64,000 bases of DNA from assembly GCF_004027225.2 (NCBI RefSeq), contig NC_044282.2, forward strand, positions 50,684,576-50,748,575, read 5' to 3'. Position numbers and translations under genes: made by a program. Shown here in pieces: positions 48,790 to 62,015 of this stretch (its first letter is position 1; each line of letters opens with the position of its first letter). The DNA comes from Strigops habroptila. Taxonomy: Eukaryota > Chordata > Aves > Psittaciformes > Psittacidae. A model generated the notes under the pieces. That model searched no databases. It was given only the letters and a program-made list of their open reading frames with translations, and had not been told where the DNA came from.

Positions 48790-49110
48790 ACAAAAGCTCT
48801 GGGCTTTGTTTTTGGCCTGTCATTCTAAAGGAGGTGAGGACGGATTATAATTGCACTGTGGGGCCTGAACAGAGGACCCCTGTAGGTAGAGCAGGCCTTT
48901 CAATCTTCTGATCAACGGAGCTGAAACAAAAATGCAGGAGGGCTGTGTTCCCACGTTCTTTGACAGTTTCCTGCTGCAGATAGCGTCCTTTTAAACCTCC
49001 CTTATGCTTTCATTATGCTGGTGAAATAATGAATAATTTGTCTCCTCTACTCTTTGATATGCATGGTCAGATATTATCAGCTAAGAAGCAAGAGGGACCT
49101 TCCTATAACC
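48790..49110. other. Candidate conserved non-coding element
   Basis: The segment has balanced composition and no repeat character. It clusters words typical of developmental enhancers: TTATAATTGC (homeodomain-like), ATAATGAATAATT, CTTTGAT at 49052-49058 (TCF/LEF-like), directly followed by ATGCAT (49059-49064), and TTATCA at 49074-49079 (GATA-like). This is pattern recognition only; no conservation could be tested. Confidence 0.2.
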
Positions 49111-52100
49111 TTAATCCAGTTCACACTAATAAAATGATTTAGCTGAGCATTCTTGGGAAGCAATTATTTTTCTTGAAGACAATGACTATCAAAAAGTTCC
49201 TAATGGGCAGAGGCAGATCAGGTCACCTCAGCTTTCCATTTTCTTCAACACAGGCAATGCTTGGACCCTTAAAGTATGAGCTCCCTTCTGAAGTTTTGTC
49301 ACAAATACTCAATCATTACTGTTGCTGAGTGTAGGGATAAAAATGAAATAGGCTTAATTTTGATTTACTCAAGTGTGCAGTTATTGACTGTGAGAGGTTA
49401 ACTGTATTCTAAGTTTTGTGAGACAAAATCTTCACAGGGAGAGATATGCTGGAGGAGTGAAAAGTACTTCTGTTTCTTGATAGTAATGGTGAGCAAACAT
49501 TCTAGTTCTCATTTTGCTTTTTGTCATGAAATTATGTATCTGGCACTCTTAAATAAAAGAACCCCAGGATTATTTTTTTTTCCTAAATTAATACAGTATT
49601 AATGAAAGACAGATTTATTAATTTAAAACATTACTCTCTTTTGGCAAGATTAATGCTAGTTAAAGCAGATTAGTATTCTCTTCTTTGATATCTTGAAAAT
49701 CATCAAACAATTGCAAAATACCTTGGCTGTCAAACAATAGTACTCCTATTATATAATCTGGACTGATTTCCAAGAGTCTTTGCAAACATCGATTGAATTG
49801 TCCTCACACTCCTCTTGACACAAAGCTCATGTGTATATTCTTATTACTTGTGACTTATGATTGCTGTTATCATTGCTACTTAATATTATTGTTAATATTC
49901 TTAACAGAAAACATCAGACTGATTGCATCTTTTAAAGACAGGTAGATATGCACTGAGTTTTCTAAAGACATGTAGGGGCCTTTTCTTCACACCTTCTATT
50001 ATTGTACCAATATAATTAAAATGAGTTGAAGATATGGGTCATGGATGTATTTGCATATCTAAAGTGTAGCCTGATCCTGAAAAAAACCTCATCTTAGGTG
50101 TGATGTAACCTTATATTTTCTGATGAGAAAACAGAACTTCTAAATAAACAGTTTCAGCGAAGCCCATAATATTATGCCGTACAAGTATGGCCCTATAGTG
50201 TCAGTTACATGCAAAAAGATTGGTATTAAACAGAAGCATTGTATTAAAATTAAGGCGACTATTCCAGGCTATATAACCGTAATTCATACTAAAAGAATTA
50301 TTATTAACAAAGTTTTCCTGTGGTTATCCTTCCCAATAATATTAATGAAAATGCATAAGTTGTGCTATTTCAACTTATTCACTCAAAAATGAACGAACTG
50401 TAAATTCAGATTCAGTTCTTTGAATTTCAGACATCCAGTTGAAGCTCAGAGATGAAGCATAGTCATCCGCATTTTATCTGAATCAGTCCCAACATTGTTT
50501 ATTTAAGGATAATATTATAACTGTGCTCCTAATTTACGCGTCTGCAAACCTAATTTCAGCTGTGATGAATCTGACCTTAAAGACAGATAGGGATTGTACT
50601 GTGAGTTGAAAGCAATTGGTAGTTATGAATCATCCTAGTAAAGGTTTTCAGTAAAGAACTGGAATTGTGTCAGTTTAAAAAGTGGTAGTAAAATAACACC
50701 TGCAATATTCCATGTAGCTCTGGCTATCCAGAGTCAAAAATACAAAATAGAACTAGAATAAGTGCAGAAAATATCTTCTTTTCTTCTGAGAGAAAACTGA
50801 AAGACAAAAGCCAAGGTAATTTCAATTATTCTGTAACTACACTAAGGAGAGGAAAAATTAAGTGTAGTCTGGTGAGAACCAAAACTTGCAAGCTGGCTAA
50901 AACTTGATTGTTACTATCCATGGATAGTATAGGATTACTTTGTTATCTTCCTTCTCTTTAAGGTGTTGTCTCTCTCTAATTAAGCATACACCATGAAAAG
51001 GAAAAAATCGATCCTCAAAATTTGGAAACAGTAAGTCCATAGGGTGCAATGCATAAGAGAATTAACCAACATCTCTTAGATGTGATGTGACATCCAAGTT
51101 AAAAAATCTCATGGGACATGTTGCCCACATGGACGTCCTTAGATTATACACCTCTATATTTTGGTACCCAAGGTTACTTTGAATGCAGCTAATTCCTTTC
51201 GCTGCCTGATGCTCCTAGTCTCTCAGTTCATCACCCTGCCTCATTCCTTTCCTAGATCTCTTCCTATGGTGAATTGTTACTGAACTAAAATATGAAGGTG
51301 CCAATTAAAAAATTTAGGGCAATGACAGACACTGCAAAATACATAGCTTGGATGCTCTCTTCAGGGACAGCTACCATGGTCCAGAGTTAAGAAAAAACAT
51401 TACAGGTAGAAAAGCTACCTGAAAAAGAGAGGTGCAGAGAGGAAGGGCATACTGCAGACAGCTGATTACAGCTGATCAGGCTTCATCAATGCAGCAGGGA
51501 GTGAGAAACACCAACCAGTTGCAGGAATGGCCATTCTTTCACTGCTGTGGTTACTTGAATTAACAACACTGAAGACTGTATAATTAAATTGATGAGACTG
51601 CTGGTTAAAGAAAGGTTTAAAAACTAACATGGTGAAATTAAGTACACTGTGATGTTTAAATGACCAGATATAAACACTTAAACCATACCACATTTCTAAT
51701 TATAGATTTCTGTTGCAAACTTCACAATCAACTATTTCATAATTGGAAAAAATATTAATTGAGGAGTGAATATGGTACAAGAATAAATAAATTCCCATAT
51801 CAGAAATTCCTAGCAATTTTTTACCCAGCTCTGAGTGGGCTGTTTGCAGAGATGAGCAGCAACACAGACTGCTCAAATTCAGGAATCCACCAAACCCATC
51901 TTCTCTGGAGAAGTGACCAGGAGAGCAGTACATGCTTGGTATTGAGCACTCATTAACCAACATTTTCATCTTCATTTGTTCAGGGCTAGAAAATGCTCAC
52001 TTTCTTACCACAGTTAAGCAGTAGAGTCACAGTAATGAGAAGTCTCTAGTATCTTGTAATCGCTTAAATTAACAACTTCTGGGAGCCTAATGATGCATTA

Positions 52101-52885
52101 ATATGACCTTCAGTCAAAGAAAAATTTATAACCACAAAATCAAGATGATCCAGCATCTTCACCAACACAAATTTCGGACGGTCACTTGGAGTCACTAAAT
52201 CTATAAACCAGGAAATGGTCTCTGTTCTTAATATGAACTGAGAAACAGCTTTTCTCAGGAAAAAAATATTATTAAGAATCACTAAGGGAGGTGATAAACA
52301 TTAGGAAACTCCATTTCTTTATATTTACACTGGATGAGTTAATTTTTCTTCTGAGGGGTTTTAAGAAAGGACAATTCCTTGAAAAATGGGTGAGATCTGA
52401 TCCTGCTTTTATGTTGGAAGGATTTTTTTAACGTTAGTCCATAAACCTCCTCCCACAATGTTATGTTTCTGGACAGACAAAGCAATATCAATGCCAGACA
52501 CCTTAAAAAAGCTATTAAAATGACATACATTGTCTCATCTCACTTCCATTGAAGCACATTCACTTGAGTAGTACAGTATTTTGAAAATCCATAGCAACCA
52601 TTTACTTTGGTGAGAATCAGATTAAGTTTTATATGAAAGGTAAGGAAAACCTACATTCAATATATAAGAAAAAAGGTATAATAAATATTCTGATTCAGGT
52701 AGATCTTCGGCTACTACTGAATTGTTTGACAATACTAGAAATAAAGAGAGAAACTGAATAAAGCACTCATGTTTTCTTCCATTTTTCTCTATGTATCTGT
52801 TCCAAAAGTATTAATGAGCTTCTCTTTCCTTAGCCCCAAAACTTAAAGTCTTTCTTGACTTTCTTGATTATGAGAAGCTATTTTG

Positions 52886-52955
52886 ATCCTATTCTATTCC
52901 ATTCCATTCCACTCCAGTCTAGTCTAGTCTAGTCTTGTCTAGTCTAGTATATTCC
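52886..52955. repeat. Compound pentanucleotide microsatellite (ATTCC)n/(AGTCT)n
   Basis: Fourteen pentamers run in one register. They start as ATCCT, ATTCT and ATTCC units, pass through ACTCC, become a block of AGTCT units with one TGTCT, and end with AGTAT and a final ATTCC. The uninterrupted phase shows that one unit type turned into the other by point change followed by slippage. Confidence 0.95.
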
Positions 52956-55900
52956 TTTGGCTCAGAAGATGTATTCTATGCAGGTAGGATATTAAGACTG
53001 CTCTTTCTGACTTTCAGGTTAGCACAGACAAGGTAGGAGTTATAATCCTTCAATACCTACGTCTAACATTAGGAGCCTGATATTTATTGCTGGCCTTGAT
53101 CTGGCAGCAGAACAGCTCTAGGGAGGCTTGCCCTAGGCATGTCCACGTATAGAGAAGGGAGTCGAGGTTTAGCCACTCTCTTACATTCCTTCCTGTGCTT
53201 GATGAGGACAACAGTTACAGTAGAACTTTCTTTTCATCCTCTGCATGTAAACCAAAGCATTCTTTAAAGTTCAGGTGGAAGAATTTGGGTGGTTAAATTG
53301 TTGGGATGACCACTCTAAGTCTGAGATATATACATCTTTTGTAAGCAGAATGTTGCAAAGAGTCTTCTAATGGCTCTTATGTTATTTATTACTCAACTGA
53401 AGAGTTTTAACATTCTTTTGTTGCTCAAACATATGTAAAATCACCTCTTGCCACAGTGCAAACTAATTTGTGTCTGAAACATTTTACTGAAACATTTTAT
53501 AGATTAGTAAAATATTTTAGGGAGGAATAGAAAAGTTTAATTTCTTGTGAGATGATCAACTGCAAATGTCTACATAACATGAACATAGTCTGTTTCTTGG
53601 CTTAAAGTACAATTCAACTAAGAAAAGATGTTATTATTTAGGAATAATGACTCCAGGCAAGATTTGTTAAGAGTACACTGATGCTGTTAGAAAGCAAAGA
53701 TCAAATTCAGTCAATATCAGGAGAACTGTTATATATAATCACAGCAGAAAAAATACTAGGTAAATATGGCCTATTACTCTTTCATACAATAGTGCAAAAT
53801 CTTGACAAGTACTCAAATCAGTCAAATTCATATTAGGAACAAGATGCCCATAAAAACATAAGAAAAAAAAGAAAAAACATAAAAAAATGAGATTATTTAT
53901 ACAAAATCAGGTAGCTCAGATATAGCAAGATTTTTATCTACCCCTACTGAATATTTATCATGTCACCATTCACTTGACACTGATTTAAAAGAAAGGGGTG
54001 AAAACCAGCACAAAATATTTGGAAGGAAAATATAGTATGTGCACACTGGATAATGTTATAAATGTTATGTAATACCCTTTGCTTTACATTTGTGTGTAAG
54101 GTTACATCATTTAGTATTGCAAAGGAAAAATATCTTTGTGTTAGGCACTGGTGATGTGTGAGTACTAAGGATGAAATTCCTCTTAGGTGACCCCAAAGAT
54201 GTCATAGAATAACTGTGTCTATAAAATCATTGTATACTTTACATTTGTCTCTTAGGAGAACTCCTAGGTTTCCTTTGTGTTGCTGGCAGGTTGAATGCAT
54301 CATGCCAATGGACATGTAAGACCACCCATGCATCGGCCCCTACCACCTCTGTGAACAACCTCATCATTGGAGAATTCCACCTGTAAAACTCATGGTCTGG
54401 GTCAGGGACTTCAACCATCTGCCAAACAACTAGTACTGAATGAGCTTTACAGAAACACAGTATGTTAAGGCAGCTGCATCCAGAGGCCAGACCTTACCTG
54501 ATGATAATGCAAATGTTTCATGGCATTTGTTGCCACTTCTTGGGGTGAATAAGCCCTATGAACATTGTGTAAACACACATATCACTCAAGGAAAATATCT
54601 AAGTCCTCATCATCAACGCCTGCTCCAGACTGGCTGATTGGTGGGACAGGGACATTGGTAGCCTTTCAGTCAATGACAAAAAGAACAAAGAAGGACCAAA
54701 TTCCATTTAAAAGGGACTACTGGGCAAATTTATGGAAGGAGGACACACACAGGTGCTTCATAGTACTGACTTCAAAGTCTGAAAAAGATACACGCAAAAT
54801 CTAAAACTTTATGTTTTATACATCTTTTCTGAACACACATGTACATATCCGTGTACAGGTACATGCAGGGCCTTAGAAGAGCTGTTTTGGGCCTGGAAGC
54901 AAAGTAAGTATTCCACCCTTCCACCATGTCTCCTTAACACTCCTCCCTGCCCACACCTCCCCCGGCTTCTCTGCACTCAGCACCCCGTCTCTATGTTCTT
55001 TAAATTTGCCAAAAAACAGCAGAGGAAGGTTTTAACTTCTCTATACATTTCCATGTATATCTACCTAATCTTTTTCCATATTTACATGCCTCAACTTCCT
55101 CCACAGCCATATGTCACTGTCTCTGTTTTCTAAAGCTCCTTGGACTCTCCTATGCATCTGCTCTTGCCCGTATTTCTAATAGGGATGACAGCAGAATGTA
55201 ATCAACAGTTTCCTACTTGCTCCCCGTGTTCTGAACTGAGAAAGGACAAGCAGAGCATGATTAGTTTTCTCAGCACACCTGGGCGGTTGCTTGGGGTCAC
55301 AACATCTCCTGCGCTCCCCTTGCCCTGCAGGTCATATGCTAGCCACTGCCTTGTCACAGAGGGGTGCCAGTCACTCTCAAACAGGCTGCAGCACTTCATT
55401 TTGTTCAGTCAGACTACCCAAGCTGCATCATTATAGAGAACTGTGTTTTCAGCCTTCTGCTTATATTACTTAGTAAATAGTAGCGGACTGTTTAAGAGAG
55501 CAAAATCTTTTGTAAATAAGAAGATACAGATTTTAAGTTCTCATTTTGCTCAAATTAGTAGCAAACTTCCTCTAAATTCAGGCAATCCAGATATGCAGCT
55601 GGGTTAAATGGGAGGATTACCATTGATAACGGGAATGTTATTTTAATTTAGTGAAGATTTGGGCCCAAAGTCATTTATTAATTGAATATGGAAGACACTG
55701 GAGTAGTTTAAAGGCTTTAATGACAATATGATTATCTGCAGGTGAAACATTTGTCAGTGTTTTCTTTTTCAGCCTCTTTCAAGCCTGTGTGGGGGAGTGG
55801 ATATGTTGCATTGGAAAGTATTCCCAGTGACAGATACAGAGGAGCAAGGAGATGAATCAATTACAGTAGATGGGAGCCTGATGGGTGGTAATGGGGGAGG

Positions 55901-58310
55901 GAATATTCATTCTGGGTCTACAGTTACTGTAAGAGTTTAGGACGGTTTTCACATATTTATCCAAGATGGCCTTTGAAGTGTCTTGTGGGTAGCAGTTGGA
56001 GGTCTGCTGTCACCGAGAGTGTCAAGGGACCCAGAAGATTTACAGCACAGCTTTCCCAGCAAGGGTAATTGCTGCTACAGGAGAGAGGCTGAAATAGCTC
56101 CTTAAACTTAGACCCAGTTTTAACTTTTGCATTGTTGTCCCAGGAGCTGAAACCAGCAGTAGTTACTCTTCTTTGCACTGGCTGCCTGGGGTCTGTAAGC
56201 TACTGCCCACCTTCTTTAACTGTAATTCTGTGGGAGAGAAAATATTCTATCAATGCTTAGGAACTGGCAGTGAGTTTTAGTATCTCCATTTCTGGCTCTG
56301 CAGACTGACACACCCCGAAGGGACCTGAATTCAACACCCTGAGCAGCCATTCTCCAAAAAACAGCTTCACTTCAGATATCTACATTAAATAGCTAACTTT
56401 TTTAACCTTATTGTGTACATTAGCCCCAAGAGTGCGCTCATGGCCAAAATTGTCCACATGCTAACTAACTGCCTACAGGAACACCCTCTGGGTTCAGATA
56501 CCAGTGTTAATACAGAAGGATGGACTGTGGTACAATGTGCCATTTTCCCATCCGCCCTTATGAGTACTTGGCATGCCAGACAGCTTGAAGGCTTGTTTCA
56601 AAGCCTGCAGCAGCCATCCCAGAAGGACGATGATGGTGATTTGTGAGCACCTGTACTGAAGCCCCTCTGCACAGTCCATTCTGAGTGTAACCAGGGGTTC
56701 CCCAGCCTTACTCCCAGTGGACAAAGAGGCAGCACACAGCCTTACTACATGCCGCAGCTCTCATTAAACACTCTGTGGTATCAGGGGGTGTGAGTAAAGC
56801 CCAGCATCCCTGACACTTAACTTCTGATCTCATTCATGTTTGCTGCAGTGTATGGTAAAACTTTGCCAGACTTTTCTTAAGCAAATGATTTTAAGGAAAG
56901 TTAAGAAATCTGCTTCCACAGAGCAAGAGAGGGTCAAGCAGGCCCTGAATATCAGAGAAGATGAATTCTTCGGTTTGGTATGAGAGCAGACAGTGCATGA
57001 AAAAAGGTGACAAGGGGTCAGTAGGGGAACATACAGGATAAAATACTTTCATCTATTGTGCTGGGGTCAATAGGCTCCCATCAGGAAATCTTGAGCCCAA
57101 GATTAATTACTTGTTGCAGTAGGTATACCATTGTGTTCTGGAAAACACTGTGGTGACTTCGGGCATCTTGCAGATTTCTGGTTCACACAATGAAATCCCA
57201 TATAAAAAACCAATAGTAGCCAAGACAGTAGTAGTGGGTGGTGGTGAGATGCCTTTTAGCTCATTCTAATCAAACTCTTTCAAAGATACCTCCAGCTTGG
57301 CTAGAAATTAAGAGAAACTCTTTATTTGTTAAAGATTATGGAAGAATTTCATAGTAATTCAGAATTACATGTCATGGCTATTATGTTAGTGCACTTTACA
57401 ATTTATATGACATAAAACCTTCTTTAAAAAAAAAACCATAAATCTACCTGTGTACATTCCATTGGAAATTTATTTGAATTCCTTAAATTCCTTATGTCAT
57501 AAACTTGGGAGACTCGTATTTTAAAAATAAGCTTCAACCCTACTTTTTGTCAGTGTCCAAATATATTGTTCCCTTTAGAGCAACTAGGCATAGATTTTTT
57601 GTTTAAATTGTCCTTTTTTAAAAAAAAAATTAAGCCGTATCCTATAATCCTTCTGTTGGGTGATATTTCCCATTAAATTTAAGGTTATCAATACTTAATT
57701 CCTAAATTATTAAACTAAAAGTAAAGTTCTGGCTGATCTAGTATAGCAGATTGGGTCTGTATGGTACATGTATGTTTTAATAAGCACTTTATAACCATTT
57801 TAGGTGAAGACCATTTGCATCAACTGATCCTCACTTCTTGCCCTGAGCTGTAGAGCTGTATTGTGCTGTGCTAGAGCCTGCACCATAGCTGGCAAAATAT
57901 CATTGACATGTAGAAAGACCAAGAGCCTTATTTGTATCTTTGTGATTGTGATTCACTATATTTGTAAAGAGTTTGTAAGAAGGAGCTACTTTGCCATTTT
58001 TTTTATTGTTGTCTTCCGTAACATATTTAAACCTTTAAATACGATTTCCGGCAATCTTATCCTCTAGTGGTTAATCTACTTAGTCCATAACACAAATCAA
58101 GTAAACTACAAAAATCTCAGCGAATCTCTCATAAAATATCAATTTGCTACATGTGCACTTTAGAAAACAAGAGGCAAAGAAATTGAAAACAGATCAAAAT
58201 TCAAGATACTATACTGATTACAGCTCATTTGAACTCTAAAAGCTTAGAGTACAAATTAAATCACCTATGCTACATGTGACTGTGAACATGTTTTTATGGA
58301 TATCAAGAAG
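52956..58310. other. Gene-free stretch
   Basis: No recognisable gene, RNA or transposon. Frames at 54440-54804, 55140-55436 and 56413-56646 (plus) have no domain content. The composition is slightly richer in GC at 54900-55440 and 55950-56800 than in the neighbouring AT-rich sequence. Confidence 0.6.
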
Positions 58311-58350
58311 AAAATCAATCAATCAAACAAACAAACCAACCAAACCCAAA
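58311..58350. repeat. (AATC)n/(AAAC)n microsatellite beside a CR1
   Basis: AATC units grade into AAAC and AACC units immediately upstream of the truncated 5' end of the CR1 at 58355. The tract probably predates or grew at the integration site. Confidence 0.8.
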
Positions 58351-58354
58351 ATGT

Positions 58355-58988
58355 GCAGTGTGCACTTGCAGCCCTGAAAGCCAACTGTATCCTGGGCTGC
58401 ATCACAAGAAGTGTGACCAGCAGTTTAAGGGAGGGGATTCTCCTCACTCTACTCTGCTCTCATGAGACCCCACCTATAGCACTGTTTTCAGCTCTGGGGT
58501 CCCCAACATAAGAATGATGTGGACCTGTTGGAGCGAGTTCAGAGAAGGCCACAGAGATGATCCAAGGGCTGGAGCAGCTCTCCTATGAAGACGGGTTGAG
58601 AGACTTGAGCTTGTTCAGCCTGGAGAAGAGAAGGGTCCGGGGAAACCTTAGAGCAGCTTCCAGTGCCTAAAGAGGCCTACACGAAATCTGGAGAGGGGCT
58701 TTTTACAAGGGCATGTAGGGAGAGGACAAGGGGGAATGGCTTTAAACTGAAAGAGAGAAGATTTATGTTAGATATTTGGAAAAAATTCTTCACTACGAGG
58801 ACAGTGAGACACTGGCACAGGCTGCCCAGAGAAGCTGTGGCTGCCCCATCCCTGGCAGTGTTCGAGGCCAGGTTGGACAGGGCTTTGAGCAACCTGCTCC
58901 AGTTGAAGGTGTCCCTGCCCTTCAGGGTTTTGGAACTAGATGATCTTTAAGGTTCCTTCTAACCCAAACCATTCTATGAATCTATGAA
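58355..58988 (+). mobile_element. 5'-truncated CR1 LINE 3' end (634 bp)
   Basis: Plus-strand sequence encodes the C-terminal third of the CR1 reverse transcriptase in several broken frames. First comes the region matching Cys-Ala-Leu-Ala-Ala-x-Lys-Ala-Asn-Cys-Ile-Leu-Gly-Cys, then the 'leucine-glutamate-arginine' helix ('ctgttggagcgagttcagag'), and then a 95-codon frame (58663-58950) with the final tail domain. The element ends with the 3' UTR and the repeat 'attctatgaatctatgaaaa' at about 58988. Compared with the copy at 27-30.6 kb, it has frameshifts and a small deletion (around 58490-58540 and 58650-58670) and a different tail, so it is an independent and older insertion. Confidence 0.95.
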
Positions 58989-61291
58989 AAACAACACCAA
59001 AACAGAAATAGCTTCATAAACTACTTAATCCTCTTGGTTGAATGAGCCGTGGTCTTCTATGGAATTTTCTCTTATTGTTCATTGTAAGTTCTGATTGAAA
59101 TTTCCCAGTGGCTGGACACTTGCAGTTGGGTATCTGGTGTCTGCTGAATTATGAACTGCTGATGATGATTCTTTTGCCATCAGGGCACTAAAAGGGACTT
59201 CTGGGTCTCTTTTTGATCCTGTTTTCACAGATGTTTTAAGGGCTTTGTAAAACTGCCATTTCTCTGTCAGATTGATTGTCACTGTTCAGGATGTTCAAAA
59301 GTTAACAGGAAAGACAAGCAGAAACAAAGACAAATTATTTAATTTCATTAACCTTTTTTTTTTTTTTCCAGAAAACCTACCTAAAAATATCAGTATAAGA
59401 CAGAATGTCTTTCTTGGTTTCCCAATAAATTTTACACTTCTTTTCTGTTTCAGATATTGTTTTTCCTGTGTGTTTTGTAGCAAAACCTAATTCTTGCTGT
59501 TAAAGGACAGATGTTGGTTTGCTGGGCTCTCAAGTATGTTACTGAATCTGAGGCCCATCCTCTTCCTACCTGTTTCAATACAATGGCACCACTGAACCAT
59601 CTAAAGTAACAGAGATATGGAACTATATTAACTGAAATGTGAGGAGCAGTTTTGGAAAAAAATCAGTGAGGACTTCATGAAGGTCTTAGTGATTCTGGGC
59701 ATTTACACAGCCTGATAGTAAAATGTACCTGACTATTTTCTGTGGCACAAATGTACCATATGTGGATATGAACATATTATACAAGCATTTCAACATGTGT
59801 AAACAATTATTTCTTTCCTATTGCTCTGCTTGTTTCTCTCATTAACATTAGCCATGCACCCTTGCTTCAGCTATTCTCCGGCTGTGGGCAGCTATGGATC
59901 TGCTGGGAAGCCCACTGGCTGACTTACGGCCAAGTTGAATTGTCCTGCTTTATTGTTGCTGGTGACAGAGAAGCTGTTCTGGACTATCTGAGTTCAGTGG
60001 AATTAATCCTATGGTCTTTGATATCCTTTAAATCATACTTTCTAATGTTTTGGAGACAAAGAGAGATATTATTAGATCAAAATGTTCTGTATCAAGTCAA
60101 CATTTGCTAGCCTTTGTTTGCTGCATAATCAAAGTTGTGATTGATATATAACTTAACCCTCCTTCTTAATAATTTTTAATCTTCTGTTATGTTTTAAATG
60201 TGTTCAAAGGGAAAAATCACATGCGTTTTTTGAACCACTGACTTTGATAACTTTTTTTTTTACTTACAAGCTGTTATTTAGCATCTGTTGTGGGAAAGAA
60301 CACACACATTCCTAGATATTTTTCATGGTCTAAAGATTTTAAGATACAAGAAAGAGTGACTGTACTCATATTAATTTTTCTGTCGTAATGCAAATCAGGA
60401 ATGATGTGTGCTGGCTGGAGCTGAACAAATAATCCATAAAAAATAATGTATTCAGTGAGTTCTGCCTCTCCCTGTTTCATATTGTTCATGGCCATACACA
60501 GCTCTTTTCTGAAATAAATAAGTTTTTCTGATTTATTTTCTACAGTCTACATTAGGTAGATTTTTGGCTGCATGCCTCAAGATGCATGTTTGCATATGTG
60601 ACTGCAGAAGCTGTAAACTGCACAGGAAGGCAGCCATGCCTTACAACTCTGTCATTAATGTTTATTTTATAGTAGCAGCTGTGCCCAGGTTTAGACATTG
60701 GTACACAAAGCAGTGCAGCACCTAAATATTAGATAATCCAAATGGGGGCAGAAAGCACAGATCCAGATAGAATTCTTTAAAATCCTGGACAGAGTTAGGT
60801 GAACAATGACAATGATGACAGGAGGACACGAACAGGGTGATGATGTCTGAGCCGGACAGCCAGAAATGCTGAAAAAAATAAAAAAAAGTCCTGTTCTCGA
60901 CACGTTCCTGCAGCAAATGCCCTTACAAGCTTCAAGACCCTCAGCTGGAGGGTTGTCTTGCTATTCTCTGTTAAAATAGAGACAGAGGGAGAAGGAGAAG
61001 AATGGTAGCACATGCGCACTATAAAATAAAATATCCATTAAAAAAAGGAAGAGCCTCCTCCTTCCTTCACTATTGGGGTTTCAAACCCATCTTTGCCTCT
61101 CCTATTTATCCATAAGAGAAAAAGACAGTTATTTTGTCTTTATGGTGAAACTAAATATCAACTCCTTGAATACAATGTAAAGTGGGGAGTTTTAATAGAA
61201 AAGACAATTATCAGACATATATTTAAACACTGACTGAAGACAAAGGTAATGGTTGCAGAATTATTTCTATGTTTACAGTCATATTAAAAAA

Positions 61292-61318
61292 CCAACAAAA
61301 CAACAAAACAACAAAACA
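61292..61318. repeat. (CAACAAAA)n repeat followed by a C homopolymer
   Basis: Three CAACAAAA octamers are followed by CAGC and a run of seven C. It is a typical slippage-prone tract. Confidence 0.85.
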
Positions 61319-61914
61319 GCCCCCCCAGACTCCTCTCCAAAAAAAAGAAACATCATATTTAAATAGAAATCACTAATAGGTACCCAGTGGCACAGAAACT
61401 GTCTTGCAACCTTACACCAGCCAAGCGAGCTGAGCTGACTTGGCAGCGTAAGGGAAGGTATAATACTGTGTGTGTGTGGGAGGCTAGTGAAGAGAAAAAG
61501 AGAAAGTGTAGAAGGAGGTGAATTTGTCATTTTACATTTGATTTGAAAAAATTTTCTATTCTGTTGCTGCCTGTTTGGTACTGCAGTAAGTGTAGGGCAG
61601 GGATTGCTGCTCTCTATCCGTAGGCTGTTCTGAACAACAAACAATCCTGTGTTAAGTAGATGCTATTTCCCTTTCCACTGAGAAGTTGTGAACCAAAGTC
61701 ATTTGTGGCAAAATGAAAATCTGTTTCCTCAGACTGACATTAGACCTTTTATATTTATTCAGCTGTCAGAATTTATCCTCATTCTTTAAAGAGGGGAAAG
61801 ACCCTGGGAGCTTCTGAATTGTTAAAGCTGAGGGTCATGCTCTAAAGTCTTATGACTTTTATTATAAAGGGCATTTTTTATATTTGAAAGGGATTGACCA
61901 AAATCTTACTGGGT

Positions 61915-62015
61915 TAAGACACAGCTTGTATAAGGACTCTGAGGTCAACTTCTGCTCTGAGTTATGCCGGTGTAAATCTGGGATAATTTCATTACAATCA
62001 GCAGAGTCAATCCAG
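61915..62015 (+). repeat. Old amniote interspersed repeat fragment (MITE-like)
   Basis: The run 'ggtcaacttctgctctgag', then 'ttatgccggtgtaaatctgg', then 'gataatttcattacaatcagc' resembles a very common reptile and bird repeat. That repeat has the layout 'tctgctctcagtta', 'cac-agtgtaaatc-ggagta', 'actccattgaagtcaatgg', and is often palindromic. The fragment covers one arm only. I recognise the pattern but cannot name the family with confidence. Confidence 0.5.

Larger units (their letters stand above)
41983..52885. other. Long gene-free stretch with a 21-bp tandem and a possible conserved block
   Basis: No recognisable gene. The longest frame outside the CR1, 161 codons at 43945-44430 (minus), lacks any domain and contains the 21-bp tandem. 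The segment 48790-49110 looks unusually rich in transcription-factor-like words. A and T homopolymers occur near 47484-47500, 47678-47690 and 48732-48745. Confidence 0.65.
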
